Positions 7,281 through 16,669 of a stretch of 64,000 nt of DNA are shown here, piece after piece. Position 1 is the stretch's first letter. The number at the start of each line of letters is the position of its first letter. The translations under genes and the position numbers were made by a program. The notes beneath the pieces are model-generated. The model was not told the DNA's origin, did not search any database, and was given only the letters and a program-made list of their open reading frames with translations. Source of the stretch: Dendronalium phyllosphericum CENA369 (GTDB lineage Bacteria; Cyanobacteriota; Cyanobacteriia; Cyanobacteriales; Nostocaceae); NCBI RefSeq assembly GCF_016056275.1, contig NZ_JAECZA010000011.1:1-64000 (forward strand). Direction: 5' to 3'.

Positions 7281-8377
7281 GGCTTTGTTGCATGAAAGGA
7301 AAAAAGGACACCCCAATCCGAAGTAAAGATAGGAATTAAGCTTCAACTTTATAAGAGTTAGGCTTACCTAACTGGATCATGCGATTAAGGGCAGCACACT
7401 GTAGAAATAACTCGACAGCTTGATTGTCAAAAAACCGTCGTCTCAACTTACCGCCAAAAATAGTTTTGAGCCGAAAGATGGCAGTTTCAGATAATGAACG
7501 TCGATGATAACCAGACTCTTGTTTCCATTGCTTACGCCCGACTTGGTTTACCCGATGCAGATTTTTATCTCTAGGGTGTGGCTGTGCTTCATTATTTGAT
7601 TGTTGAATTTTGGCGTTACTACGCGGTGGAATTATCGCTTTTGCCCCGCGTTGTGAAATGGTGTCGTAACAACCTTTTGTGTCATAGCCACCATCACCAG
7701 ATACTTGCTCTATTGGCTGCTCGATCTGCTCCAATATGTCAGGCAGCACTTCACAATCAGCGACATCATTAGTAGTTACCACTGCACCCAGAATTTCGCC
7801 ACTACCCTCATCACAGCCAAGATGCAGCTTGCGCCACGTCCTTCTTTTTCCTACTCCATGTGTGCGGACTTTCCACTCGCCTTCACCATAAACTTTCACC
7901 CCGGTTGAATCTACGACTACATGAACAGCCTTATCCTTTGGAATTACTGGCAGTTCTACCGACAACTTGCTTAAACGCCTCGATAGGGTAGAGTGATCCG
8001 GGACTTGTAACTCAATTCCCATCAGCATAAACAGCGATTCTAAGAACCCCTCCGCTTGCCGTCCAGGTAAATGAAATACCGACTGAATCGTTCCCATTGT
8101 AGCGTAGACGCTCTTAGCGGCTTGTCGTCAGACATCGCAGTATCTGAATAATAATTCGATGCTCCCTTTGTCCCTGTTTTCTGCTGGTTGCGCCACTGCT
8201 CGATTACTTCTTCATTCACCCAGAAGGTTATACTGCCTCGAAGTTTTAGTGCCGCATCATAGGCGTTCCAATTCTGAACTTTATACTGGGCTTTCGTCTT
8301 CATCTTGGGCTAAGGGCGGCGACAGGACACAGGATATAGGTAAAATTTACCATTTTCCTTATTCACGCAACAACGCC
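7281..8377 (-). mobile_element. IS5-family (IS903-like) insertion sequence, 1097 bp
   Basis: The ends are inverted repeats: GGCTTTGTTGCATGAA at 7281 and, on the other strand, GGCGTTGTTGCGTGAA ending at 8377, close to the usual IS903-type tip. Between them is one transposase gene on the minus strand, broken by a frameshift. The nine bases outside each end (GCAAATTAT and TAACCAAAC) do not match, so there is no target duplication. The left flank is the accessory family gene and the right flank is an unrelated gene, both truncated at the IS. This points to deletion or rearrangement next to the IS after insertion. Confidence 0.85.
7336..8303 (-). pseudogene. IS5-family DDE transposase, frameshifted
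   Basis: The first part (8303 to about 8140) reads YKVQNWNAYDAALKLRGSIT then FWVNEEVIEQW, as in IS903-type transposases. The second part (8097-7336) is in another frame and carries HLPGRQAEGFLES, the catalytic Asp in VVVDSTGVKVYG, the second Asp in VSGDGGYDTKG and the Glu in RRSLSETAIFRLK. Between them (about 8099-8140) lies a short segment that resembles a cyanobacterial dispersed repeat (GATGTCTGACGACAAGCCGC and on) and breaks the frame. The DDE triad is present but split, so the enzyme is probably inactive unless frameshifting restores it. Confidence 0.8.
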
Positions 8378-8626
8378 TAACCAAACCACACTTGCAGGAA
8401 TGCCGATAAGTATTGCCATCCATATCAGCTTACTACCTATACCTCCCTTGGCTTTGCTACGCCTGTTTTGATGGGATGCATTGCTAACCTGCACTGATGC
8501 TATTTCTTGTTCTAATTCAGCCAGAGTTTTTGGTTTTGCTGGTTGGACTACAGATGAATTTATCTCAGAGACATTTTGAGAGTTATTACCTAAAAGCTTG
8601 TGAGTAAATTTGTGTAAAAATGCCAT
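8378..8626 (-). pseudogene. truncated cyanobacterial membrane protein, 3' end lost at the IS
   Basis: ATG at 8626 (MAFLHKFTHKLLGNN) is preferred over the upstream ATG at 8671. The product has a Pro/Lys linker (AKPKTLAELEQEIASV), a basic stretch (NRRSKAKGGIGSK), then a hydrophobic segment (LIWMAILIGIPASVVWLG). It stops within the IS tip: the last codons, VVA and the stop, are IS sequence. Similar cyanobacterial proteins, as I recall, continue for several hundred residues after the membrane helix with a coiled-coil/TPR-like region. What remains is about the first 85 residues. Function unknown. Confidence 0.65.
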
Positions 8627-8745
8627 ATATACATTCCGTATTTGGCTTAGTATTCCCGAACTAAGCTGCAAACAGAAATAATATATGGCTTTTTAAAAAA
8701 GCTATAAATTCAGAGTTAGTACAAACAATACACGAAAGTTGTTTT

Positions 8746-9936
8746 CTAAGTTTGACAAAATTTTTGCACCTGCTCAACCAACAGGTCAATTTCAGATTCT
8801 AAAGTAAAGTAATGAACGGTAGCACGGATACAGTTAGGATCGGCAATTGTGCGGGTAAATATTCTTTGTGACTCTAAAAATTGTACTAACTTGAGACTAG
8901 CCTGGGGTTGCTGCTGCATTAGTTGAAACGAGACTATACCGCTTTCAGGTGGAGTATTTCGCAGACATTTAACATCGCTGAGGGCTGCTAACCTTCGCCA
9001 AAGGTACTCACTGTTATGACAAATTTGCTGGTAACGTTCCTGTGGCGTTCCCCATTGCTGATGAGTGGCGATCGCCTCCCTTAACCCAACATACAATGGA
9101 AAAGCTGATGTCGATATTTCGTATTTTCGCCCATCCGATTGCCAAGTCACAGGTTGACCTTGACTATCTACAACAACGCCACGCAAACCGATAAATGTCG
9201 GTTGCAAGCTTTCTCGCGCTTCTGGCCGTACATACAAACCCCCCAAACCTGCCGGGCCGCATAACCATTTATGACCAGTAAAAGCATAAAAATCTGCCCC
9301 TAATTCACTCAAGTTTAAAGGCAATAAACCCGCAGACTGGGCAGCATCTACTAAAACTAAAGAATTATTATGTCTGCATATTTCTACAATCTTGTCAAGC
9401 GGTAAAACTTGACCTGTATTCCAGAAGACGTGACTGAGGATAACTAAGCGAGTATTCGGGCGTAAATGTTGAGCGATCGCACTCACCGAGTCACCTTCAT
9501 TTAAAGTTGCGATCGTAGGACAAGTGGTAACTTCCACAGAGAATCTACGGGCGATTTCTTGTGCTGTAGCAATGACACCTGGATGTTCGCAGTCCGAAAG
9601 CAGCATATGGTCGCCAGGATGCCAGTCAATACCCCACATGGCAATATTGCAGCCAACAGTTACATTTTCAGTGAGGGTAATAGTTTCTAATGGTACGTGC
9701 AACTCAGAAGCGATCGCTTCTTTCATAGCTTGCTTTTCCTGGACAATCCAGATATACGCGTCATAACCAAAGGGGCCGATATCCTGCATATGTGCTTGGG
9801 CTTGAGTCATAGCATCCATTGCCCTAAGAGGCATCGGCCCTTGCCCCCCATAGTTAAAATAAGTCTTATTCGCTAAAGCTGGAAATTGCTCTCGATGCTG
9901 ATGCAACCTAGTTTCTAAAGTAGAAATATTGGTCAT
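8746..9936 (-). CDS. PLP-dependent cysteine/cystine lyase-like enzyme (class V aminotransferase fold)
   Basis: The 396-residue protein resembles Synechocystis C-DES, an L-cysteine/cystine C-S lyase that releases persulfide sulfur usable for iron-sulfur clusters. The PLP lysine lies in FYAFTGHKWLCGP at about residue 223, the position known for C-DES. Other fold marks are the N-terminal YFNYGGQGPMP, ADCEHPGV-like LLSDCEHPGVIA, and the PLP-Asp segment VLVDAAQSAG. It lacks the mobile cysteine loop of IscS/SufS, which supports a lyase over a classical desulfurase. Cytoplasmic and monocistronic. A different class V function (for example an isopenicillin epimerase-like role) is possible. Confidence 0.78.
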   Translation of the reverse strand: MTNISTLETRLHQHREQFPALANKTYFNYGGQGPMPLRAMDAMTQAQAHMQDIGPFGYDAYIWIVQEKQAMKEAIASELHVPLETITLTENVTVGCNIAMWGIDWHPGDHMLLSDCEHPGVIATAQEIARRFSVEVTTCPTIATLNEGDSVSAIAQHLRPNTRLVILSHVFWNTGQVLPLDKIVEICRHNNSLVLVDAAQSAGLLPLNLSELGADFYAFTGHKWLCGPAGLGGLYVRPEARESLQPTFIGLRGVVVDSQGQPVTWQSDGRKYEISTSAFPLYVGLREAIATHQQWGTPQERYQQICHNSEYLWRRLAALSDVKCLRNTPPESGIVSFQLMQQQPQASLKLVQFLESQRIFTRTIADPNCIRATVHYFTLESEIDLLVEQVQKFCQT

Positions 9937-10145
9937 AGTTAAGTCAGTTGTCAGTGGTCAGTTGTCAGTTGTCAGTTGTCGTAGAGACGCGATTAACCCT
10001 TGTCTGTACAAAAGTCAGTTGTCAGAAGGCAACAGGTAACAAGTAAACTTTCAATACCCAATCCCCAGTCCCCAGTCCCCAATTCCCAATCCCCAATTTC
10101 TCCGAATTACTGCCAGATAGCGCTAATTCTTGTTAGCTTAAAGGA
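9937..10145. repeat. heptamer-type tandem repeats and a dispersed 32-bp repeat
   Basis: Contains several copies of GTCAGTT (9950-9979), then a 32-base element (9980-10011) that recurs inverted at 44821-44852 with one mismatch. Then come CCCAGTC/CCCAATT runs (10058-10099). Short tandemly repeated sequences of this kind are typical of filamentous cyanobacteria. No gene is present. Confidence 0.75.
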
Positions 10146-11651
10146 ATGTTAATTAATGCTGAACTCCTACTGCAATACCAACGCTGTCAGCGCCGACCTT
10201 TTTTAGATACTCACGCTGACCAAAGCCAGCGCGATGTGCCTAATGAATTGTTACTCAAACTACAACAAGATAAAACTGTTCATCGAAAGAGTATTTTGGC
10301 GCATTTTACCTGTGAAAAACCAGATTACCCAAAAGGCAACTGGGAAAAAGGTCATACAGCCACTTTAGAATTGATGCAGCGTGGAGTTGAGTACATCCAT
10401 CAAGGAGTGTTGTTAACTAAATGCCAAGAGTTGATAAATGCGGTAAGTGAGAATATTGTATCGCCTCACCATGAAAGATATACTCTCCTCAGCCGTCCAG
10501 ATTTACTTGTAAAACAGCCGGGACAGTCTTGTTTTGGAGATTGGATCTACGTTCCAGCTAACATCGAACTAGGTAAGCGTCCCAAGCAAGAATACCAAGT
10601 TGTCGCCACCTTTCACGCCCTAGTGTTGGAAAAAGTACAGAAAGTTGCACCTCCAACAGCTTGGCTGATATTGCGTACTAAAAAGATCGATCATCCAGTG
10701 GATTTAGCTAAATGGACACCACAGACGCAGCAAATTCTGGAGGAGTTCGTGCAAGTTTTAGAATCGCTAGATGCGCCGGAAGTGTTTATCTCTCGTCAGA
10801 AGTGTAATCTTTGTCATTGGTACAGTCAATGTTATGCGATCGCCCAATCGCAAAAACACCTCTCCTTGTTACCGGGAGTTACACCGATTCGCTACAATCA
10901 ACTGCAATCTCTCTCCATCACAACATTGGAATCTCTTGCCAATACCAATCCTCTCATCTTAGAAAATCTAGTTGGTTTCGATGGGGAAGTCGCACCCAAG
11001 TTAATAGTACAAGCGCAATCAACACTGCAAAGACGACCGTTGATTTTACCCAACTTGTTATCAGTAGAAAATATTACAATTACAGCTCCAGTGGAGCTTT
11101 ATTTTGATATTGAAGCTCAACCAGACTTAGATTTAAATTATCTTTTGGGGGTTTTGGTCGTTGATAGGCAAGCCAACACAGAACAGTTTTATTCTTTCCT
11201 CGCAGAAAATCCAGAAGAAGAAGAATTAATTTGGCAGCAATTTCTAGATTTGGTTTGGCAATATCCCGAAGCACCAATTTATCATTTTTGTGTTTACGAA
11301 TTTGATACAGTCAAACGGCTGGCAAAACTTTATCGCACTTCCTACTCCTCAGTACAGCCCGTACTGAATCGGTTTGTCGATGTCTACGAACAATTAACCC
11401 AAAGTGTAGCATTACCAATAGAAAGCTATGCCTTAAAAGCGATCGCTCGTTGGCTAGGGTTTGAGTGGCGCAACAAAGAAGCTAATGGAGCTAAGTGTAT
11501 TTACTGGTACGATCGATGGCTCGAAACAGGCGATCGCACTTTATTAGAAAGTATCCAACTTTACAACGAAGACGACTGTCTCGCCACCCGCAAAGTCAAA
11601 GATTGGTTTGTCAACTTTGTTCGAGATGAATATAGTTGCCGACTTGCTTAA
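10146..11651 (+). CDS. TM0106-family RecB-like nuclease with C-terminal RNase H-like domain
   Basis: A 501-residue protein. The first half has the RecB/Cas4-type nuclease layout: a Cys at residue 14 (LLQYQRCQRRPF), the metal-binding Asp in LLSRPDLLV, and a Cys cluster near 219-229 (KCNLCHWYSQC). The four cysteines could hold a 4Fe-4S cluster as in Cas4/AddB. A helix-hairpin-helix-like middle (LLPGVTPIRYNQLQSLSITT) follows. The C-terminal part (VELYFDIEAQPD through YNEDDCLATRKV) is a DEDD-type exonuclease-like RNase H fold. This pairing is the TM0106/YprB-like family. Substrate is unknown. No CRISPR locus is nearby, so it is not a Cas4. Confidence 0.85.
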   Translation: MLINAELLLQYQRCQRRPFLDTHADQSQRDVPNELLLKLQQDKTVHRKSILAHFTCEKPDYPKGNWEKGHTATLELMQRGVEYIHQGVLLTKCQELINAVSENIVSPHHERYTLLSRPDLLVKQPGQSCFGDWIYVPANIELGKRPKQEYQVVATFHALVLEKVQKVAPPTAWLILRTKKIDHPVDLAKWTPQTQQILEEFVQVLESLDAPEVFISRQKCNLCHWYSQCYAIAQSQKHLSLLPGVTPIRYNQLQSLSITTLESLANTNPLILENLVGFDGEVAPKLIVQAQSTLQRRPLILPNLLSVENITITAPVELYFDIEAQPDLDLNYLLGVLVVDRQANTEQFYSFLAENPEEEELIWQQFLDLVWQYPEAPIYHFCVYEFDTVKRLAKLYRTSYSSVQPVLNRFVDVYEQLTQSVALPIESYALKAIARWLGFEWRNKEANGAKCIYWYDRWLETGDRTLLESIQLYNEDDCLATRKVKDWFVNFVRDEYSCRLA

Positions 11652-11783
11652 ACAACGCAGATAAAATAAGCTGTTACCCATCTAAATTGCACAATGACTT
11701 ATTAAATTCATTGCCTGTCAACAGTCATCAGTCAACAAAAAGTTATCGTGTTGGTGATTTTCCCGCTTAAGCAACTATTATCT

Positions 11784-12968
11784 ATGAAGCTACTTAAAAA
11801 ACTTTTAGCCCTGCCCAAAATTTTTTATTTTGGCGTAGTAATTCTCATTGTCAGCTTCTTCTTCATTAATTTATCTACAGGTAATGTTGAGATAAGTGAA
11901 ATAAAGTTTATCGGACAGGCCACTTTACCAAATAAATTATCTTTCCAAAAAACAGAAGTTGGAGGATTATCTGGAATTACCTACAATGCCAAGAATAACC
12001 TTTATTATGCCATTTCCGACGACCGCGGACAAAAAGCTGCCGCCCGTTTCTACACCCTTAAAATCGACTTGAGTAAAGGTTCGCTACAAAGTGGAGGTGT
12101 TGTTCCTGTAGGTGTAACGACGCTATTAAATGATAATGGTAAAGTCTTTCCTGTTGGTGAAAGCGATACAGAAGGAATTGCTTTCAGTAACAAGAAAACT
12201 GTGTTTATTTCTTCAGAAGGCAATGTTAGTAAATTAATCGACCCTTTTATTCAAGAGTTCTCTTTATCTTCTGGCAAGGCAATTACTACACTACCCATAC
12301 CCAAGAAGTTTTTGCCAGATAAAAGCGGCAAGCAAGGTATCCGTGATAATTTAGCGTTTGAAAGCCTCACTATTACACCAGACAACAAACATCTGTTTTC
12401 AGCCACCGAAAACGCTCTCATTCAAGATGGGTCAGCAGCTAAACCAAATATCAGTACTCTTTGTCGAATTTTACAATACAACCTACTCACTAATCAGCCA
12501 GAAAAAGAATTTCTCTACCAAACTGAACCCATAGCACCATTTCTCAATATAACTGGCAAGTTTGCTAGCGGATTACCCGATCTACTTGCCTTAGATAATC
12601 AAGGACACTTCCTGAGTTTAGAGCGGTCTTTTACTGGTTTGGGGTTTGCTATTTTATTGTTTCAAGTTTCTTTAGAAGGAGCTGATGATATTCACAATAT
12701 CAATAGTATTTTGGCAGTTGACTTCACGAAAATCAAATTAGTTAAGAAAAAATTGCTATTAGATTTTAGAACTCTAGACGTAGCACTAGACAACATTGAA
12801 GGCTTAACTCTCGGTTCTAGGCTACCCGATAAACAGCATTCATTAATCCTAGTTAGTGACAATAACTTTAACAGCCTACAACGCACCCAATTCCTAGCTT
12901 TTAATCTGAAAATCGAACCGCCAATTATTAGATTTTTACGCCGTCTATTACCTGATTCTAAACTCTAA
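11784..12968 (+). CDS. phytase-like esterase-domain protein, membrane-anchored or exported
   Basis: Start chosen at ATG 11784, since the upstream GTG (11748) adds only 12 unlikely residues. An N-terminal hydrophobic helix (FYFGVVILIVSFFFINL) acts as signal or anchor. The body matches the 'esterase-like activity of phytase' family: GGLSGITYNAKNNLYYAISD, a conserved DRG, then ESDTEGIAF, SSEGNV and LAFESLTITPDN, arranged as a beta-propeller. Members are annotated from weak phytase/esterase activity; the true substrate is uncertain. It follows the nuclease gene by about 130 bases and is probably a separate unit. Confidence 0.8.
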   Translation: MKLLKKLLALPKIFYFGVVILIVSFFFINLSTGNVEISEIKFIGQATLPNKLSFQKTEVGGLSGITYNAKNNLYYAISDDRGQKAAARFYTLKIDLSKGSLQSGGVVPVGVTTLLNDNGKVFPVGESDTEGIAFSNKKTVFISSEGNVSKLIDPFIQEFSLSSGKAITTLPIPKKFLPDKSGKQGIRDNLAFESLTITPDNKHLFSATENALIQDGSAAKPNISTLCRILQYNLLTNQPEKEFLYQTEPIAPFLNITGKFASGLPDLLALDNQGHFLSLERSFTGLGFAILLFQVSLEGADDIHNINSILAVDFTKIKLVKKKLLLDFRTLDVALDNIEGLTLGSRLPDKQHSLILVSDNNFNSLQRTQFLAFNLKIEPPIIRFLRRLLPDSKL

Positions 12969-13339
12969 ATTTTGCCAATAATTGAGTAATATTTACATAT
13001 TTAGATCGTGGAGCTAAAGAGACCTTCTTGACATTTTTCTGCTTTTTACGTGAATTTACTACTGTATATAAGCAAAGAAAGCCAGTATGTTAATTGATTC
13101 AGTAAATTCTCCCATACATTTTGCTTGATTAATATGTTACATAATATTTAAGAAAATTTGCATAAGATTTTGAAGTATTTTGATGAAAAGTTAACTTTCT
13201 CTTTGAGATATTTTTATCTTCTACAATCAATTCTCTAACTTTCTGGAAATTTTTACTGGATACAATTAAGAGTTGAAGGAAATTATTTTAATAGTTTTCA
13301 GGATATTATAAATTATTTTATAGCGTAAAATTTCCAAAT
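12969..13339. other. AT-rich intergenic region upstream of kinase genes
   Basis: About 370 bases of very AT-rich DNA with no coding potential, likely the promoter region of the kinase pair. No convincing -35/-10 pair, terminator or repeat was picked out. Confidence 0.4.
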
Positions 13340-14935
13340 ATGCTAAAGCCCAAAACAGAAGTAGATGTTTATATTGGAAAGTTTTTAAATAATCGCTATT
13401 TAATAAGAGATTTGATTGGCAAAGGGGGAATGGGCAGGGTTTACCTTGCAGAGGATGCAGCCAAAGGTGGTATACCAGTTGCAGTAAAAATTTTGATGCT
13501 GAATTTGGCAAATCAGCAAATATCGCAACGTTTTGCTAGAGAAATTTTTATCGGCGCGCAATTGGGGCGTAAAAGTAAGAATATTGTCCGCGTGTTAAGT
13601 TACGGAGTCACAGAGGACAAAACTCCCTTTTATGTCATGGAATATCTCCAAGGGAAAAATTTAAAACAAATCCTCAAAGTTGAGCCATTAACAATTACAA
13701 AATTTTTGGATATTTGTCAGCAAATTTGTTTAGGTTTACAGTGCGCTCATCAAGGTATTAGCCTCAAAGGAGAGATTTATCCCATTGTTCACCGAGATAT
13801 CAAACCAGAAAATATATTCCTAATTGATAATGCTAAAAGCGAGATCGTGAAAATTCTCGATTTTGGCATTGCTAAGTTTTTAACAGAGCGAAGTGGGATG
13901 ACACTGACTGATTCTTTTATTGGTAGTTTGCCTTACTGTTCTCCAGAACATATGGAAGGACGCAAACTACTAGATGTGCGCTCTGATATTTACAGTTTGG
14001 GAGTGTTAATGTTTGAGATGTTGACGGGCAAACATCCTTTTCAAACGCAAAGTAACTCCTTTGGTACATGGTATCAAGCTCATCGTTTTCAAACTCCACC
14101 TGCATTTACAGAAGTTAATCCCCAAGTAAAAGTACCCCAAGAATTACAACAATTAGTGATGAGTTGTTTGGCTAAAGAAGTAAGCGATCGCCCACAAAAT
14201 ATTAGTCAAATATTAGAAACTTTAGAAAGTGTTAAGTTGCAAAATTATGATGCTCAACCCATTAACAATGACTCTTTAGAAAACTTATCTACAGTTCAAC
14301 TAGTACCTGTTACTTCTGTATCTGAAAAAGAATGTTTGCAAAAAACTTGGCCAAAAAATAAACCAATTGCTCCAATTGGTTTTCCTCATTTGTTACATAC
14401 AAATCAAGGTACTGTAGCAACTTATTGGGCAATGTTGTCACAACAAGAAATCACCAAGTTTTTAGATAAAACATATGGTACTGAGTTTATTGCCAAAATC
14501 AATGTATACCCAATGCTATTGTGGGTAACAGTATTATATGATGCTCAACTTTCTCTAACACGCTGGCTATCTTATTTCTTAGATATGAAAGACAATAGAG
14601 GACAAAAAATAGTCCGTGTTTTAGCAGAGAGAGGCTACTACCATTTGCTGTTTTTTGCTTTGGAAGAACCGACGCGTTGTGCTCATGTCATGACTTTAAC
14701 CCTTACAGCTACTCAACGTCAGCAGCTTGCAGATTGGTTAGCCCTAAATCACAACTCAGATGAGTTAATTTCGTCTAACCAAGCTAGAACTCTTTTAAAA
14801 ACCGAGTACGAAAAACTCAAGTTGGAAATCTTGCAAAATTTGGCAGTAAACCCACAAATTAGTAAAAGCAGTTTTAGAACTTGGGTATCTAAATTGTTTG
14901 AGAGATTTTTCCAAATTTTAGCTCATAATAATTGA
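13340..14935 (+). CDS. eukaryotic-type Ser/Thr protein kinase (first of a tandem pair)
   Basis: Residues about 18-290 form a full Hanks-type kinase domain: Gly loop GKGGMGRVYLAE, ATP lysine K50 in VAVKIL, catalytic loop VHRDIKPENIF, DFGIAKF, activation segment GSLPYCSPEHMEG and RSDIYSLGVLMFEMLTG. All catalytic residues are present. No membrane helix is visible, so it should be cytoplasmic. After a short linker, residues about 320-480 form a second domain that is shared with the next kinase (HLLHTNQGTVATYWAMLSQQ, YPMLLWVTVLYDAQLS, WLSYFLDM). I do not recognise that domain. The second kinase starts 79 bases downstream, suggesting an operon born from duplication. Confidence 0.88.
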   Translation: MLKPKTEVDVYIGKFLNNRYLIRDLIGKGGMGRVYLAEDAAKGGIPVAVKILMLNLANQQISQRFAREIFIGAQLGRKSKNIVRVLSYGVTEDKTPFYVMEYLQGKNLKQILKVEPLTITKFLDICQQICLGLQCAHQGISLKGEIYPIVHRDIKPENIFLIDNAKSEIVKILDFGIAKFLTERSGMTLTDSFIGSLPYCSPEHMEGRKLLDVRSDIYSLGVLMFEMLTGKHPFQTQSNSFGTWYQAHRFQTPPAFTEVNPQVKVPQELQQLVMSCLAKEVSDRPQNISQILETLESVKLQNYDAQPINNDSLENLSTVQLVPVTSVSEKECLQKTWPKNKPIAPIGFPHLLHTNQGTVATYWAMLSQQEITKFLDKTYGTEFIAKINVYPMLLWVTVLYDAQLSLTRWLSYFLDMKDNRGQKIVRVLAERGYYHLLFFALEEPTRCAHVMTLTLTATQRQQLADWLALNHNSDELISSNQARTLLKTEYEKLKLEILQNLAVNPQISKSSFRTWVSKLFERFFQILAHNN

Positions 14936-15014
14936 AATCTGGGTAAATTAGTTTATATCATCTGAGCTTGTGAATTATTAATTTTGACTTGCGGCAACAG
15001 CAGAGGTTGTAAAA

Positions 15015-16541
15015 GTGAATCAAGGCGCATCTGTGTCACCACACACTACAAAGTTACTTGCCAATCGTTACCAACTTAAGCAGTTGATTGGTAGGGGTGG
15101 CATGGGTGAAGTTTTTTTAGCAGAAGATGTTTTACTAGGAGGAACACCAGTTGCTATAAAATTCCTTTCCCAGACTTTTGTCAATCAAAAAATTAAAAAA
15201 GACTTTGAGCGGGAAGCACGTACTAGTGCAGCTTTGAGTCAAAAAACTATACATATTGTGCGAGCATACGATTACGGTGTTAGCGAAGAAGGTAAACCGT
15301 TCTATGTCATGGAATATTTGAACGGCAGGAGCTTGAAAGATTTGATTCCTATGCCTTTACCTAAGTTTTTGACTCTAGCCCGTCAAATTTGTTTAGGCTT
15401 GCAGTGCGCTCATCAAGGTATTAATATTGACGGCAAAATTTATCTATTAGTTCATAGAGATATTAAACCCGCTAATATATTAGTTGTTCCCGATCCCATA
15501 TTAGGTCAGTTAGTAAAAATACTCGATTTTGGGATTGTTAAATTTTTAAATTATGCAGCTACAATTAGTACAAATAAAGGATTTAATGGCACTTTACCCT
15601 ATTCTTCTCCCGAACAATTAGAAGGAGGAGATTTAGATAGTCGCTCTGATATTTATAGCTTGGGCGTGATGATGTTTGAAATGCTCACAGGTGATAAACC
15701 TTGGAAGCCAGAAACAGACATGTTTGGTGCTTGGTATAAAGCTCATCACTTTGAACCACCAAGAGCGATCGCAGACGTAAATCCCCAACTCAAAATACCT
15801 CAGCAGCTCAATGATTTGATCGTAGCTTGTCTAGCGAAATCAGCTAGCGATCGCCCTCAAAATATCACTGTCATCCTGCAAATATTAAACAGCTTAGAAC
15901 ACTCCAACTGTCCCAATTTTCCTACAACTTTATCCTCAAGACCCACTTCTAATATTCCCTTGGGTTCTGGATTACCTCTAGCAATAGAACAAGCCTGTTG
16001 GCAACTTGTGTGGCCTCAAGATAAACCAATTCAGGAAATAGTTTTTCCTCAGTTACTAGACACTACACAAGGAACTACAGCGACGCTATGGCTGATGTTG
16101 CCAAAACAAGAAATTAAAAAACGTTCGCTTTCTCAGCGTTATAACCAGTTTATTTTCGTGACATCCCCGCACCCGATGTTGCTATGGGTGACAGTACTTT
16201 ACAATCAAGAACTTGGCCCTAAATGGCTACCCTGCTATCTAGATATGCAAAATCCCCAAGTTCAGCGATTAGTATATTCATTGGCGGAAAACGAACGCTA
16301 CCCTTTAATTTGCTTTGCTTTAGAAGCACCCCATTCCTGCGCGAATGTTCTCAGCAGTCTCATCGATCCTACCCAACGGCAGATGTTGAAAGTCTGGGTA
16401 GAACAAAGCAAAAAATTACCGCATTCTTCTCAACCTCAGTTGAGCAAACAATTATTGAAGCAGCAGTACAAACAATTGCAATCTCGGATACTACGGCATC
16501 TGGCATCAAAATCACAGTTTGTAGCATCAGGTTCAATATGA
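15015..16541 (+). CDS. eukaryotic-type Ser/Thr protein kinase (second of a tandem pair)
   Basis: Starts at GTG 15015. The kinase domain (about 17-285) has GRGGMGEVFLAED, K49 in VAIKFL, VHRDIKPANILV, DFGIVKF, GTLPYSSPEQLEGG and RSDIYSLGVMMFEMLTG, so it looks active. The C-terminal domain (about 320-470) repeats that of the preceding kinase: QLLDTTQGTTATLWLMLPKQ, HPMLLWVTVLYNQELG and WLPCYLDM. The two proteins are full-length paralogues. Targets are unknown. The shared domain may be a sensor or substrate-binding module, which is inference. No membrane segment. Confidence 0.88.
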   Translation: MNQGASVSPHTTKLLANRYQLKQLIGRGGMGEVFLAEDVLLGGTPVAIKFLSQTFVNQKIKKDFEREARTSAALSQKTIHIVRAYDYGVSEEGKPFYVMEYLNGRSLKDLIPMPLPKFLTLARQICLGLQCAHQGINIDGKIYLLVHRDIKPANILVVPDPILGQLVKILDFGIVKFLNYAATISTNKGFNGTLPYSSPEQLEGGDLDSRSDIYSLGVMMFEMLTGDKPWKPETDMFGAWYKAHHFEPPRAIADVNPQLKIPQQLNDLIVACLAKSASDRPQNITVILQILNSLEHSNCPNFPTTLSSRPTSNIPLGSGLPLAIEQACWQLVWPQDKPIQEIVFPQLLDTTQGTTATLWLMLPKQEIKKRSLSQRYNQFIFVTSPHPMLLWVTVLYNQELGPKWLPCYLDMQNPQVQRLVYSLAENERYPLICFALEAPHSCANVLSSLIDPTQRQMLKVWVEQSKKLPHSSQPQLSKQLLKQQYKQLQSRILRHLASKSQFVASGSI

Positions 16542-16544
16542 GCA

Positions 16545-16645
16545 GATGAGGGAGGCTGGGGAAGCAGGGGGAGATGAGGGAGATGAGGAGGATGAGGGAG
16601 AATAACTTGTGACTTGTGACTTGCGACTTCTGCCTACTGACTTCT
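16545..16645. repeat. G-rich and GACTT-type tandem repeats
   Basis: Runs of GGGAGATGA/GAGGATGA (16553-16600) and three copies of ACTTGTG/ACTTGCG (16607-16630). This is an STRR-type non-coding spacer between the kinase gene and the tRNA promoter. Confidence 0.6.
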
Positions 16646-16669
16646 TTTAAATTACTTACTCCCATATAC

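Noticed and set aside
9950-10100. Possible CRISPR array from the repeated GTCAGTT and CCCAGTC units
   Set aside because: Repeats are 7-base tandem units without spacers; they are STRR-type repeats. No cas genes are near.
10146-11651. RecB-like nuclease as Cas4 or part of a defence island
   Set aside because: The domain order (RecB-like plus RNase H-like) is that of the TM0106 family, and no CRISPR or defence genes are adjacent.
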